A stretch of 64,000 nt of DNA from Flavobacteriales bacterium (GCA_023251075.1 JAHEZM010000004.1:1-64000); one strand, 5' to 3'; numbered from the stretch's first letter, positions 1 through 8,767 are shown. Translations and numbers: made by a program. Notes: generated from the letters alone by a model not told the origin.

Positions 1-164
1 AGAAGATAAAAAGCCAAATCGGGTAATTGTAAGCGAAAAGAATTTTCGATAGGGTAGTAATGTTCCAATCCTTTTTGAAAAACAAAAATTCTGATAACCA
101 ACATCAGAATAGCGATGATCAATAAATTGCTCCAGCGAATGAGTTTAAAGAAATGGATTACCAT
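1..164 (-). CDS. UbiA-like prenyltransferase, N-terminal fragment (partial)
   Basis: Only the first 54 codons are inside the window; the gene continues beyond base 1. The start ATG (164-162) overlaps the kdsC stop by 7 bases, so the two are probably translationally coupled. The N-terminus reads MVIHFFKLIRWSNLLI followed by a hydrophobic segment, as in UbiA-superfamily prenyltransferases (short amphipathic lead with an IRxxNL motif, then the first membrane helix). In many Bacteroidota a UbiA-like geranylgeranylglycerol-phosphate geranylgeranyltransferase lies next to kdsC, which supports the guess. The aspartate-rich catalytic motifs lie outside the window, so the family call is tentative. Confidence 0.5.
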   Translation of the reverse strand, partial: MVIHFFKLIRWSNLLIIAILMLVIRIFVFQKGLEHYYPIENSFRLQLPDLAFYL

Positions 165-697
165 GTAAAATCTTTATCGTTAATTTTTGAAGGATCGAAC
201 CATTTGTTCTGTGCTTTTAATACTTGCTCCAATACATCACGCACGCAACCGTCACCACCATTATAAGGTGAAATATACGTAGATATTTTTTTAATTTCTT
301 CGGTACTGTTTTTCGGACAAGCGGGAAGGCCCACCACAGTCATTACTTCGTAATCAGGAATATCGTCGCCCATGTACAACACCTCTTCGTCTTTAATGTT
401 GTAAGTGAGGCACAATTCTTTATAAGTTTCAATTTTATCAGCTACTCCCAAATACACATCGTGTATTCCTAATTTGGTAAAACGATCTCTGATGGCTTCT
501 GATTTTCCACCTGAAATAATAGCAATTTTATATCCTTGTTTTACTGCAAACTGAAGAGCAAAACCATCTTTAATATTCATTATGCGTTGCTGATCTCCGC
601 TGGCAGTGATAATAATTTTACCATCGGTCATCACACCATCCACATCAAAAATGAAAGTTTTAATTTGGTTGAGTAGAAATAAATAACTGTTAGCCAT
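158..697 (-). CDS. kdsC: 3-deoxy-D-manno-octulosonate 8-phosphate phosphatase (HAD-IIIC)
   Basis: Cytoplasmic HAD-superfamily phosphatase that releases phosphate from KDO-8-P in lipopolysaccharide core synthesis. The HAD motif I FDVDGVMTDG is near the N-terminus, motif II lies in IISGGKSEAI, and the motif IV region contains YMGDDIPDYEVM, all in the KdsC arrangement. A frame extends upstream to 733, but the ATG at 697 gives about 179 residues, the usual size for this cap-less family, and overlaps the ccmF stop by 8 bases. It overlaps the next gene (prenyltransferase) at its 3' end. Its position at the end of the minus-strand ccm run suggests co-transcription, although KDO synthesis and cytochrome maturation are functionally unrelated. 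Confidence 0.9.
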   Translation of the reverse strand: MANSYLFLLNQIKTFIFDVDGVMTDGKIIITASGDQQRIMNIKDGFALQFAVKQGYKIAIISGGKSEAIRDRFTKLGIHDVYLGVADKIETYKELCLTYNIKDEEVLYMGDDIPDYEVMTVVGLPACPKNSTEEIKKISTYISPYNGGDGCVRDVLEQVLKAQNKWFDPSKINDKDFTW

Positions 698-3383
698 TGA
701 GGAGTGATTTATTAAGTTTAACACGATGAACAATAGCGATAATAGTACCTATTACCATAATAATGCAACCAGCCCACAAAACATTGATCATTGGAAATTG
801 AATGGCTTTCATAATGATGTATCCTGAATTATCGTCGGCAACTTCAAAAACCAAACTATCTTCTTCAGGTTTTATTTTTAGCAATTTCACACTTGCTTGG
901 GTACTTTTAAGTTTAGCAATTTTAGATTCAATTTGATTTTTTTCGTTTTCTAAAATTACTTTCTCCACCACTTTTCCTTTTACTTTATAGTTGTACTCAA
1001 AGTGGTAAATCATTCCTGTTTGATCACTTCTTACCATCACAGTGTCTAGAACCAAATAACCCTGACCAATTTTTAAACTATCGCCATTTTTCACTTTTAT
1101 TTCTTTAGTTCCCGACAATTCAAACTGTTGTAAATGCGTGTAAATATCTTTGTGGGGAAAATGTTTGGTAGAAGGTTCTGCAACATTTCCCATTTTGTCG
1201 TTCAGTTGTAAATAAGGGTGAAGAGTAAATTCTTTTTCTTTGTTTTTGTTTAAATAATCAACATCGAAATAAATATTGTGACCTTCTTTGTAAGCATTGT
1301 TGTAAGTTACTAAATAGTCGCCCATAGGCAGGGTATCTCCTTTGGCTAAAAAGGCATTTTCGTTGTTTTTTAGTTTTGCATCAAAAGTTGTTTCTAAATC
1401 CTGATGCGTAGTATTTTCAGAAATAACTTTGCTTTGAGAAGTAGAAATAAATGCGCCCAACATAATCATTCCAAATCCTAAGTGGGCGATAGGAGCTCCT
1501 GCTAATTTTATTTTTCCTTTTAATATCCTTATAAAGTAAGTAGCATTGGCAACAATGGCAAAGGTGGAACAGAAAAAGAAAATCCAGAATGCAATTAATC
1601 TTTTGCTGCTATCGCCATGTTGAAATTGATAGGTAAAAGCAACAATTAAACAAATGACAGAAGAAATAACGATGCTTAAAATTAAATCCGACAATAATTT
1701 TTTCAAAGGAGTGGCTTTGTATTTTAAGTATAAGCCAAAACCCATCATGCTGCAAATTACAAAGCCAAAAATAATTTGATATTTCACGAAGGCTTCAAAA
1801 ATATCAGTGTTGGCAGTCATTTCCGTTCCAAAAATTTTATTGAATACTGGACCGGAGGTAGCAAAAATAATTTGCATACACGATAGTAATAAAACCATCG
1901 CAGCGATGAACATCCAAAATTCACGAGAGGTCATGCTCTCTTCTTCTTCGTTTTCTTCTTTAGGGAAAAACTGAAAATACCCCCAAATAAAAAGTCCTAA
2001 ATAAATTGTAGTTACTATCATCACCACTATTTGGTAGCTGCTAATATTTCCAATTACAGTGCTATTCAAATCATCACTATAGAATTGAATAATTAAAAAC
2101 CAAAGAGACAGAACAGTAAATAATATTTTAGGTAAGTTTCCTTGCAGCAATAAAAATCCGGCCAGCCAAATAAAGAAAAATAAAAACAATAAAAGTTGTC
2201 CGGGCATTCCGTCCGCAAAAGAGTGAACAGAAGTATCTCCCAATATTCCGCTTCGTGTTAAGTAAGTGGAATACAAAACCAATAGAAAAGAAATAATGGT
2301 TAATAGAAAAGTGATGTAAGATGATTTTCCTTTTTTGCGTTGAATGATCATCACATGCGCAGCACCCACAAAGGTGAGCCAAGGGAAAAGCGATGCATTT
2401 TCAACGGGATCCCAAGCCCAAAATCCACCAAAACTTAGCGCTTCATAAGCCCATGCACCACCCATTAAAATTCCTGTTCCCAAAGATGCCACGCCAAAGA
2501 AAATCCATGGCAAAGCGGGCACCATCCATTCATTTAATTTCTTAGTCCATAAACCCGCAATTGCAAAAGCAAAAGGAATCAGAGTAGAAGCAAATCCTAA
2601 AAATAAAACGGGGGGATGAATGGTCATCCAATAATTTTGTAACAAAGGATTGAGTCCATTTCCATCGATTTTATCCAAATATTTCGTGTCTTGAAATACG
2701 AGTTCTTTACTATAGCTATAGTGTTCGCGAAGTAGTTGTGTAAACGGACTACTACCGATTTGGATTTCGGGAATATCTTTTAAAATAACGAAAGCGGAAA
2801 TTGCCAATAAGGCACCTCCCATACTTAATTTTTCAACTTGATTCAATCTATTCCATGCAATGAAGAGAGCTAGTAATCCAAAAATTAAAATCATTATTCC
2901 AATGTAAGGGCCGCTTGGAATATAAAATCCTAAAAGCATGGAAACCAAGAAAATTTGTACCGCTGCTACGATAGCCATTACCGGCGCTTCCCATTTTTTT
3001 GAGGTGAGGGTAATAATGCACCCCAATACTACATGCCAAATGGTCCATAGCAAAAAGCTTCCTTCCTGACCTTCCCAAAAACAAGAAAGAATGTATTGCA
3101 TCGGCATGATGTTGTTGGAGTGTTTCCAAACGTACAGGTATTCGTAATGATGATTGAAGAGCATTACGAATAAAATCACTACAATTAATGCAACTCCTAA
3201 GGCGTGAGTGTAAAAAGACAAGCGGCCGATTTTGCGCCACATAGTTTTGTCTGTTTCGTCTTTGCTTTCAACACTGAAATAATAAGAGACAGAAGAAAGA
3301 ATGGAAAAAACGAAGGCGATTAAAACGGAGATGTGTCCCCATTTTCCTAATTGCAAATTTTCGCCTACATATGTGATGGTCAT
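690..3383 (-). CDS. ccmF: Cytochrome c maturation heme lyase subunit CcmF
   Basis: Large inner-membrane protein of 897 residues with many transmembrane helices. It belongs to the heme handling protein family of System I cytochrome c maturation, where it joins heme from CcmE to apocytochrome CxxCH sites. The tryptophan-rich WWD motif is clear at residues 319-329 (GGFWAWDPVEN), preceded by conserved TIHPPVLFLGFAS. It is longer than the roughly 650-residue E. coli protein because of a large soluble segment (about residues 650-860) before the last membrane helix, which would be periplasmic. It is followed in the same direction by kdsC (8-base overlap) and preceded by ccmE (9-base gap). Confidence 0.92.
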   Translation of the reverse strand: MTITYVGENLQLGKWGHISVLIAFVFSILSSVSYYFSVESKDETDKTMWRKIGRLSFYTHALGVALIVVILFVMLFNHHYEYLYVWKHSNNIMPMQYILSCFWEGQEGSFLLWTIWHVVLGCIITLTSKKWEAPVMAIVAAVQIFLVSMLLGFYIPSGPYIGIMILIFGLLALFIAWNRLNQVEKLSMGGALLAISAFVILKDIPEIQIGSSPFTQLLREHYSYSKELVFQDTKYLDKIDGNGLNPLLQNYWMTIHPPVLFLGFASTLIPFAFAIAGLWTKKLNEWMVPALPWIFFGVASLGTGILMGGAWAYEALSFGGFWAWDPVENASLFPWLTFVGAAHVMIIQRKKGKSSYITFLLTIISFLLVLYSTYLTRSGILGDTSVHSFADGMPGQLLLFLFFFIWLAGFLLLQGNLPKILFTVLSLWFLIIQFYSDDLNSTVIGNISSYQIVVMIVTTIYLGLFIWGYFQFFPKEENEEEESMTSREFWMFIAAMVLLLSCMQIIFATSGPVFNKIFGTEMTANTDIFEAFVKYQIIFGFVICSMMGFGLYLKYKATPLKKLLSDLILSIVISSVICLIVAFTYQFQHGDSSKRLIAFWIFFFCSTFAIVANATYFIRILKGKIKLAGAPIAHLGFGMIMLGAFISTSQSKVISENTTHQDLETTFDAKLKNNENAFLAKGDTLPMGDYLVTYNNAYKEGHNIYFDVDYLNKNKEKEFTLHPYLQLNDKMGNVAEPSTKHFPHKDIYTHLQQFELSGTKEIKVKNGDSLKIGQGYLVLDTVMVRSDQTGMIYHFEYNYKVKGKVVEKVILENEKNQIESKIAKLKSTQASVKLLKIKPEEDSLVFEVADDNSGYIIMKAIQFPMINVLWAGCIIMVIGTIIAIVHRVKLNKSLLNG

Positions 3384-3392
3384 AAAGAGGAA

Positions 3393-3800
3393 TCAAAATT
3401 TTTGGTCAACCATTTTAGAAGTGTCTATTTTTCCATCTTCATATTTGGAAGGACATTTTACTAAAACAGTTTCGGCGTGGAAAACACCATTTACCATTCG
3501 ACCGGTTAAAGTAAGTTTTTCACTTTTTTCTATATCGCGTGGTTTTGCTTTGTGCAATTTTACCAATCGTTGGTCGTTGTTTTTATCTACCACATACATA
3601 GTGGTTAAATCGGTATTAATTTTAGGATCGTATTCCACCGTTTTGCTTTTATTCAGCTGACCGATAATAGTAATTACTTCATTGGGATTTTGATCAGCCT
3701 CTTTAAAAGTAGAGTAGGTACCGGCATCTTGCATGGTGAACACCAATAAAATTACAACAATGGCGATGATTCCTAAACCTATAATTGCCGATTTGTTCAT
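3393..3800 (-). CDS. ccmE: Periplasmic heme chaperone CcmE, CxxxY type
   Basis: CcmE carries heme covalently from CcmC to CcmF. The protein is 135 residues with one N-terminal membrane anchor (about residues 6-23) and an OB-fold-like periplasmic domain. The heme attachment site, HxxxY in E. coli, reads KCPSKYE here: Cys116 replaces the histidine and Tyr120 is kept. CxxxY variants of CcmE are established in some bacteria and archaea, so this is a functional variant and not a defect. It lies 9 bases from ccmF and 1 base from the ccmD-like gene in one operon. Confidence 0.9.
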   Translation of the reverse strand: MNKSAIIGLGIIAIVVILLVFTMQDAGTYSTFKEADQNPNEVITIIGQLNKSKTVEYDPKINTDLTTMYVVDKNNDQRLVKLHKAKPRDIEKSEKLTLTGRMVNGVFHAETVLVKCPSKYEDGKIDTSKMVDQKF

Positions 3801-3801
3801 T

Positions 3802-4014
3802 TTATTTGTTTAATTGTTTTTCAATACGGTTCAATTTTCTTTCGGTGAAGAAAAGGTAGCCGAAGATGCCTAAAAGAATAATAAGCAGAACACCTATCAC
3901 CACATAAATCTTTCCTTCCGAATAAAATTTATCGGCCATTTCAACACCTTGTGTTTGAGCTTTAGATTCAATAAATCCCAGCGTTAGAAAAAACAAGAGA
4001 ATAAATTTTTTCAT
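3802..4014 (-). CDS. Small CcmD-like membrane protein with signal peptide
   Basis: A 70-residue protein between ccmC and ccmE. It has a signal peptide (MKKFILLFFLTLGFIESKAQ), then a short polar stretch, one membrane helix (about residues 36-56) and a charged tail ERKLNRIEKQ. CcmD in System I is a small single-helix protein that helps release holo-CcmE from CcmABC. The position, size and basic/acidic C-terminal tail match that role, but sequence conservation of CcmD is weak, so the assignment rests on context. The start overlaps the ccmC stop by 1 base. Confidence 0.7.
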   Translation of the reverse strand: MKKFILLFFLTLGFIESKAQTQGVEMADKFYSEGKIYVVIGVLLIILLGIFGYLFFTERKLNRIEKQLNK

Positions 4015-4676
4015 TATTTATTTTTGATTTTAGCGTTAATTAAATCCATTCGTGATCGAACGTTAGCAATCCACAATCCTAAAAGAATCCAACCAGGTAC
4101 GGCTGCATAAAATACAGCGCTTAATCGGGTATCTCTATCGTAAGAATCGAAGCCAGGATTCCCTCCATTTCCGGGGTGTAATGAATCCACCAATCTGGGG
4201 TAAACACCTGTGAAGATCATAAGCATTACAAAAGCAAAAATATTGTAGGCAGCCGATAAAGATGCTTTTTTCTCTTCGTCGTTTACTGCGCTGCGTAAAA
4301 TGAAATAAGCAAAATAAATTAAGATGGCTATAGCGGCTCCAATAATTTTAGGGTCTTTGGGTAGGTAAGAACCCCAAGTGTATTTTCCCCAAAGCATTCC
4401 GGTAACAAAACCTAAAATTCCGAAGAAACATCCTACATGAGCAAAGGCGGTAGAAATAGTATCGTATTTTAAATCTCTTTTTTTCATGTAAATCAACCCA
4501 TAAATCATGGAGATAAGCAATAATACGAACATGGTAAACCACATAGGAACGTGGTAAAATAAATTCCTGATGGTTTCGTGCAAGGTGTGTAAAGCAGGAA
4601 CATCGGTTAATAAACCATACGCCACGGTATAAACCATTAGTACGATGCATATTATTTTCCACCAAAGTTGACGCAT
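4014..4676 (-). CDS. ccmC: Heme-handling protein CcmC with atypical WWD segment
   Basis: Inner-membrane protein of 220 residues with six hydrophobic segments. CcmC places heme on CcmE. The first axial histidine is in YHVPMWF (His42) and a second candidate is in DSLHPGNGG (His167). The tryptophan-rich motif begins normally (WGKYTWG, residues 96-102) but continues as SYLPKDPK where the family usually has a second tryptophan cluster of the type WWxWD; only the Asp is kept. The reading was rechecked on the minus strand and the frame is open throughout. It is first of the tight C-D-E-F run; 99 bases separate it from ccmB. Confidence 0.88.
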   Translation of the reverse strand: MRQLWWKIICIVLMVYTVAYGLLTDVPALHTLHETIRNLFYHVPMWFTMFVLLLISMIYGLIYMKKRDLKYDTISTAFAHVGCFFGILGFVTGMLWGKYTWGSYLPKDPKIIGAAIAILIYFAYFILRSAVNDEEKKASLSAAYNIFAFVMLMIFTGVYPRLVDSLHPGNGGNPGFDSYDRDTRLSAVFYAAVPGWILLGLWIANVRSRMDLINAKIKNK

Positions 4677-4775
4677 AGCAAATTTTTGTGTCGCGAAAAT
4701 AACGATAAATGTTCAGAGTTTTGGTTTAAAAAAGAGAGAGTTTTTCAATTTTAACAAAAAGGGGAAATAGGGGAT

Positions 4776-5693
4776 TTAAAATTTGGCGATTTTCGGGAAA
4801 AGAAATTGTCCTACTAAAAGTACAATAATGGTGATTAAAACCAAGGCTCCGTAGTATTTCACATTACTAATAGCAGAAATATTTGCTTTGTTCCATATTG
4901 AGCTGGCGTAAAAAATGCCTTTATATTCTTTGCCTTTCAATATGATAGGTTGATTGTTTTCAAAATTAATATCTCCTACATAAGCTACTTTTCTTGTTTT
5001 TTGCTGAAGATCGGTAGCAAGAAAATAAGTTTGTTCTTTTTGGTTGTTGGAATCATTTTGTGCAATTAAATTGGAGCATATTATTTCAGTTTCCATTCCT
5101 TCTCTGGCACTGGAATAGTTGAAATCATGATATTCCTTATTCCCAATCAGGTGGTTTGTTTGTGCCACTAAAATAATGAAGAAAGGAACCAATAAAGGCA
5201 AGCTTAAAATAGGCATTAATGAGTTGTTGAAAGAAGCCTTTGAAGAAATGGCATTGGTGAGCGATAATACTGCCGCAAAGCCTAAGGCAGCTACTATGAT
5301 TAAAGCAATGAAGAGAAGGTGATTGCTAATTAAATTTCCTAAAAATAAAGAGTAGCATAAGTAATTTAACACTCCGGTAATGCTCATTAAAAAAGCGTTA
5401 TATAAAGTTTTGGCAATTAAAATAGAGTTGGGGTGAGCCAATTGGTTTAAGTACAATTGAGTGTTTTCCGAATCGTTGCGGAAAGTGTTATTGGCAGCAT
5501 TAATGTTGGCGAATAAAATGATAATCCAAAATAAAGCATTCCAAATAGGGGCTTGTTCCAGTTGATCAATAGCTAAAAAACTAACGAAGGTGGTGGCTAC
5601 AACAAAAAGTAAAATGCTATTGATGCCCGATTTTCTGCGTAATTCAAGCTGAAATTCTTTGCTGAATAAATATTTTACTTCGCTGAAATTCAC
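4776..5693 (-). CDS. ccmB: Heme exporter subunit CcmB with a large loop insertion
   Basis: Membrane subunit of the CcmAB ABC complex. Membrane helices cover about residues 24-45, 50-65, 90-118, 125-148 and 155-178, with a last helix near 280-300. The protein is 305 residues, compared with about 220 in most CcmB proteins. The extra 90-100 residues (about 180-275) are hydrophilic and lie between the last two helices; by the usual topology this loop would be periplasmic. The start is GTG, overlapping the bshB1 stop by one base (TAGTG). No ccmA ATPase gene is present in the window, so the ATPase must be elsewhere. Confidence 0.8.
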   Translation of the reverse strand: MNFSEVKYLFSKEFQLELRRKSGINSILLFVVATTFVSFLAIDQLEQAPIWNALFWIIILFANINAANNTFRNDSENTQLYLNQLAHPNSILIAKTLYNAFLMSITGVLNYLCYSLFLGNLISNHLLFIALIIVAALGFAAVLSLTNAISSKASFNNSLMPILSLPLLVPFFIILVAQTNHLIGNKEYHDFNYSSAREGMETEIICSNLIAQNDSNNQKEQTYFLATDLQQKTRKVAYVGDINFENNQPIILKGKEYKGIFYASSIWNKANISAISNVKYYGALVLITIIVLLVGQFLFPKIAKF

Positions 5694-6415
5694 TAAATCA
5701 AATCGTTTAAATTTTCAACGCCCACAGGCCTCTCTACAGTAAATCCTTCTGCAAATTCTGTTTTAATCAATCGGCCAAATTCGCGGCATCTTCCTTCCAG
5801 AAATTGAAAGAAATCGGGACGGGCAATAGGGGTTATGGGTTCTTTCGATTTAGGATCATGAAACTGCGATTTGTATGCTTTTATGGCATCCATTTTTATG
5901 TCGAAATAACCAGTAATATCAACAATAATGTCAGGTTTAATATAATGATCTTGAATGTAGTGATACACCACTTCCGGCCGATGAGCTTCTTGTTTTTTAC
6001 CTGCTAAAGTTGTTTCAATTTTCCTCAATCCTGCCAAAAAACACGCTTCACTTACCAACTGGGCAGCACGTGCATGATCAGGATGGCGATCGCTTATCGA
6101 GTTTGCCAAAACAATGGTTGGTTTGTACTTGCGAATCATTTTCACTACGGCAAGTTTGTTTTTCTCCGATAAATCGAAAAAGCCATCGGGTAAACCTAAA
6201 TTTTCTCTTTCTACCACACCTAAAATCTTTGCTGCTTTTTTTGCTTCCACAGCGCGAATTGCGGCGGTGCCTCGTGTGCTTAGCTCTCCGGCAGTTAAAT
6301 CAACAATAGCAACTTTGTCGCCTTGTGTTGCTTGCTTAACAATTGTTCCTCCGCATGATAATTCAATATCATCGGGATGAGCTGCAAAAGCGAGAATATC
6401 AACAGTATGTGACAT
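5693..6415 (-). CDS. bshB1: Bacillithiol biosynthesis deacetylase BshB1
   Basis: Zinc-dependent PIG-L/LmbE-family deacetylase of 240 residues. BshB1 removes the acetyl group from GlcNAc-malate in bacillithiol synthesis. The zinc motif is AAHPDDIELSCGG (residues 11-23) and the distal metal site is DRHPDHARA. Length and the conserved NLGLPDGF and SQFHDP segments fit BshB1 better than generic PIG-L proteins. It is the first gene of the minus-strand run and is coupled to ccmB by a one-base overlap. A divergent glycosyltransferase starts 80 bases away. Confidence 0.88.
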   Translation of the reverse strand: MSHTVDILAFAAHPDDIELSCGGTIVKQATQGDKVAIVDLTAGELSTRGTAAIRAVEAKKAAKILGVVERENLGLPDGFFDLSEKNKLAVVKMIRKYKPTIVLANSISDRHPDHARAAQLVSEACFLAGLRKIETTLAGKKQEAHRPEVVYHYIQDHYIKPDIIVDITGYFDIKMDAIKAYKSQFHDPKSKEPITPIARPDFFQFLEGRCREFGRLIKTEFAEGFTVERPVGVENLNDLI

Positions 6416-6495
6416 AGATGTGTTTTTGGTAAAGATAATAGAATATCATTTATGAAGAACTTACTATATTTACTTCCAATCAAAAAAACTACGAA

Positions 6496-8136
6496 ATGGC
6501 AATTCTTATTACACATGGCTATCTTTTAACTGGAACAGGAAGTAATTTATATGTAAACAATTTAGTGCGTGAACTGGTGCGCAAGGGGGAAGATGTTATT
6601 TTGGTTTGTCAGGATTTTGACCCAAAGCAAATCGATTTTATCAATGAAGTGTATGAATTCGATACAACAAATACCAATTATACTTTAACCAATAAAAAAG
6701 ATACTCCTTTTAAAGGTGTGTGTAAATGCTATAAACCTAATTTGAATGGTTTTCTACCGGTTTACGTGTATGACCATTATCAAGGATTTGAAGTGAAAGA
6801 ATTTACTTCTTGTACTACTGAAGAAACCATGCGCTACGTTGATCAGAACTTAAACGCTATGCGTTGTATTGTTCGTGATAATAAAGTAGAAGTTATCAAT
6901 ACCAATCACATGGTGATGTTTCCATACATCGCAACGCAATTGAAGAAAGAAGCGAAATTTAAATTTGTGATCACTGTTCATGGTAGCGCTTTGAATTTCA
7001 CCGTGAAAAAAGACAAGCGTTTTGAAGCTTACGCTATAGAGTCTTTATTGGCCGTGGATGAAATCGTTGTAGATAGTTTACATGCCGATGAAGAATTGAA
7101 AGAATTTTTACACGATGTGAAGCTGGAAAGGCTGATTGAAAAAATTGAAATTATTCCTGCCGGAGTAGATGTAAGTAGTTTTGGAATTGCTTCACAAAAA
7201 AGAGAAGAATTGATGAGTGCTTTTGTTCAATCTATTGAAGCAGGAGCAAAAGAAAGTGAAGGAAGAACAACAGAAACTACTCAGAAAATATTGAATGCTT
7301 CTGTCACAGAAGCTAATGTAAATTCTTTAGTGGATGAAATCCGAAAAGCTTACGATTATAGAGGGATTGATAAAGATGCGGTTTCAAAAGTGAAAGCCAT
7401 AGATGTAAATGGCAACAACGTAATGTTTGTAGGTAAATATTTGTGGACCAAAGGTATTTACTTGATCTTACTGGCTATTCCGAAGATCTTAAAAGAAAAA
7501 CCGAATACCAATTTTATTATTGCCGGTTTTGGTCCGTTTCGCGAACCTGCCGAAATCATTGTGAATTGTGTGGCTACAGGAAACATAGAGTTACTCAAAA
7601 AATTAGTAGCTACGAATCCTTTATTTCACGGTGACGAAGGAAAACATCTTCCGTTGATCCAAGATATTTTAAATAAATATGGAGCTGAGATTGCGCAAGA
7701 TGCAAAAGCATTAAACTTCGATATCAGAAGCAGAGTAACCTTTACAGGAATTTTGAATCACAAACAATTGGTGAATTTACTACCAGCAATGGATGTATTG
7801 ATCGCTCCATCTGTTTTTCCTGAAGCCTTTGGAATGGTAGCGATTGAAGCGGCATCGTGTGGTGTTTACCCGGTGCTAACTTATCAATCTGCTTTCCGTG
7901 AAATAGGCGATCAAATTCGTGATTTGGTGGATGGAAGAGTGAAAATCAATAATGTTGATTTGAATGAAAATGCTTCTGCAAATATTGCACACAACGTAAT
8001 TGCTTACCTGCAAGAGAAAGATAAAATGTCGGCAACTCAATTGAGTGAGTTCAAAGATTCACTGAGAAAATTAGTGGTAGATAATTACTCTTGGGAAGGA
8101 ATTGCTGGTAAATATTTGAAGACTTATTTGGGGTAA
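6496..8136 (+). CDS. GT4-type glycosyltransferase with two insertions
   Basis: Retaining GT-B fold glycosyltransferase of 546 residues. The N-terminal donor-fold start is HGYLLTGTGSNLYVNNL and the C-terminal nucleotide-sugar site is PEAFGMVAIEAASCG with the expected ExxxxxxxE spacing. It is about 150 residues longer than typical GT4 enzymes. A helical, Ser/Thr/Glu-rich insert lies between the two domains (about 230-300) and a second lies after the GFGPFREPAE segment (about 355-410). BshA, the bacillithiol GT4 enzyme, is a tempting call because bshB1 is divergent next door, but length and inserts do not match BshA. Acceptor unknown. A TATATTTA element at about 6466 resembles the Bacteroidota -7 box. 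Confidence 0.75.
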   Translation: MAILITHGYLLTGTGSNLYVNNLVRELVRKGEDVILVCQDFDPKQIDFINEVYEFDTTNTNYTLTNKKDTPFKGVCKCYKPNLNGFLPVYVYDHYQGFEVKEFTSCTTEETMRYVDQNLNAMRCIVRDNKVEVINTNHMVMFPYIATQLKKEAKFKFVITVHGSALNFTVKKDKRFEAYAIESLLAVDEIVVDSLHADEELKEFLHDVKLERLIEKIEIIPAGVDVSSFGIASQKREELMSAFVQSIEAGAKESEGRTTETTQKILNASVTEANVNSLVDEIRKAYDYRGIDKDAVSKVKAIDVNGNNVMFVGKYLWTKGIYLILLAIPKILKEKPNTNFIIAGFGPFREPAEIIVNCVATGNIELLKKLVATNPLFHGDEGKHLPLIQDILNKYGAEIAQDAKALNFDIRSRVTFTGILNHKQLVNLLPAMDVLIAPSVFPEAFGMVAIEAASCGVYPVLTYQSAFREIGDQIRDLVDGRVKINNVDLNENASANIAHNVIAYLQEKDKMSATQLSEFKDSLRKLVVDNYSWEGIAGKYLKTYLG

Positions 8137-8157
8137 TTTGCTTTTACCTCTTTTTTT
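8132..8157 (+). terminator. Short intrinsic terminator
   Basis: A five-pair stem GGTAA/TTACC (8132-8136 and 8144-8148) is followed by a run of seven T (8151-8157). The left arm contains the stop codon of the glycosyltransferase gene. The stem is short, so confidence is moderate. Confidence 0.4.
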
Positions 8158-8767
8158 ATTTTTTTACGGTAATACCCACTTGTAGTAAATTAGTTTGAGG
8201 CTGATTCATCGGGTTGAATCCATGTTGTAAATTGATGAAAGGTGATATGATTAATTTAGACGTAATTCTGTAATCAAGTTGCGCTCCAATTCCTGATGAT
8301 ATAAAAAGATGCGAATTACATACCAATGCGTTTAGTGGATCTACAACGATATTACATCTAAGGTTATCGTTGATGTCTAAATGGTAGCCAATTGCGTTAG
8401 GGACTATGCACGCAAGTATACCTAATGCAACTAATCCTCCCTGATAGCTTGTGTCGGCATTAGCTGAAGCAATTAATAATAACGCGCCAACACTTGCACC
8501 AGCCGGTAATCGAAGCAAAAGGCCGTTTGCAGAATATCCAACGCCAAAGTCATATTCAAAGAAGAAATTTTTATTATTAAATAAGTGCCAGTAAATACTC
8601 ATTTGAGCGCCATTGATCATGGAGATAGCATTACCCTTGGTAGCTATTCCATTGAAATATGAAAAGCCAATAAACCCGTTATTTGATTTGGTTTTTTCAT
8701 CATTGACCTGGCTCTGCATGTTAAAAATGCAGGTGCATATAATTGCAACAAGGAGTTTTATTTTCAT
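8156..8767 (-). CDS. Hypothetical exported protein, probable outer-membrane barrel
   Basis: About 203 residues from the ATG at 8767, which begins a signal peptide (MKIKLLVAIICTCIFNMQSQ); a frame continues to 8815 but would bury the signal. The mature part alternates hydrophobic and polar residues with Gly/Asn turns (FIGFSYFNGI, FFFEYDFGVGYS) and ends in a strand closing on KK, as in small Bacteroidota outer-membrane beta-barrels. A hydrophobic Ala/Gly-rich middle (about 85-125) is unusual for a barrel. It is convergent with the glycosyltransferase and has no functional neighbour. Family not recognised. Confidence 0.6.
   Translation of the reverse strand: MKIKLLVAIICTCIFNMQSQVNDEKTKSNNGFIGFSYFNGIATKGNAISMINGAQMSIYWHLFNNKNFFFEYDFGVGYSANGLLLRLPAGASVGALLLIASANADTSYQGGLVALGILACIVPNAIGYHLDINDNLRCNIVVDPLNALVCNSHLFISSGIGAQLDYRITSKLIISPFINLQHGFNPMNQPQTNLLQVGITVKK

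Noticed and set aside
2128-3240. Several long frames antisense or out of frame to ccmF
   Set aside because: They lie wholly inside a well-supported gene and encode no recognised motif; shadows of AT-rich coding sequence.
6496-8136. Assignment as BshA because bshB1 is divergent next door
   Set aside because: Length of 546 residues and two inserts do not match BshA (about 380 residues), and no BshA-type malate-binding signature was recognised.
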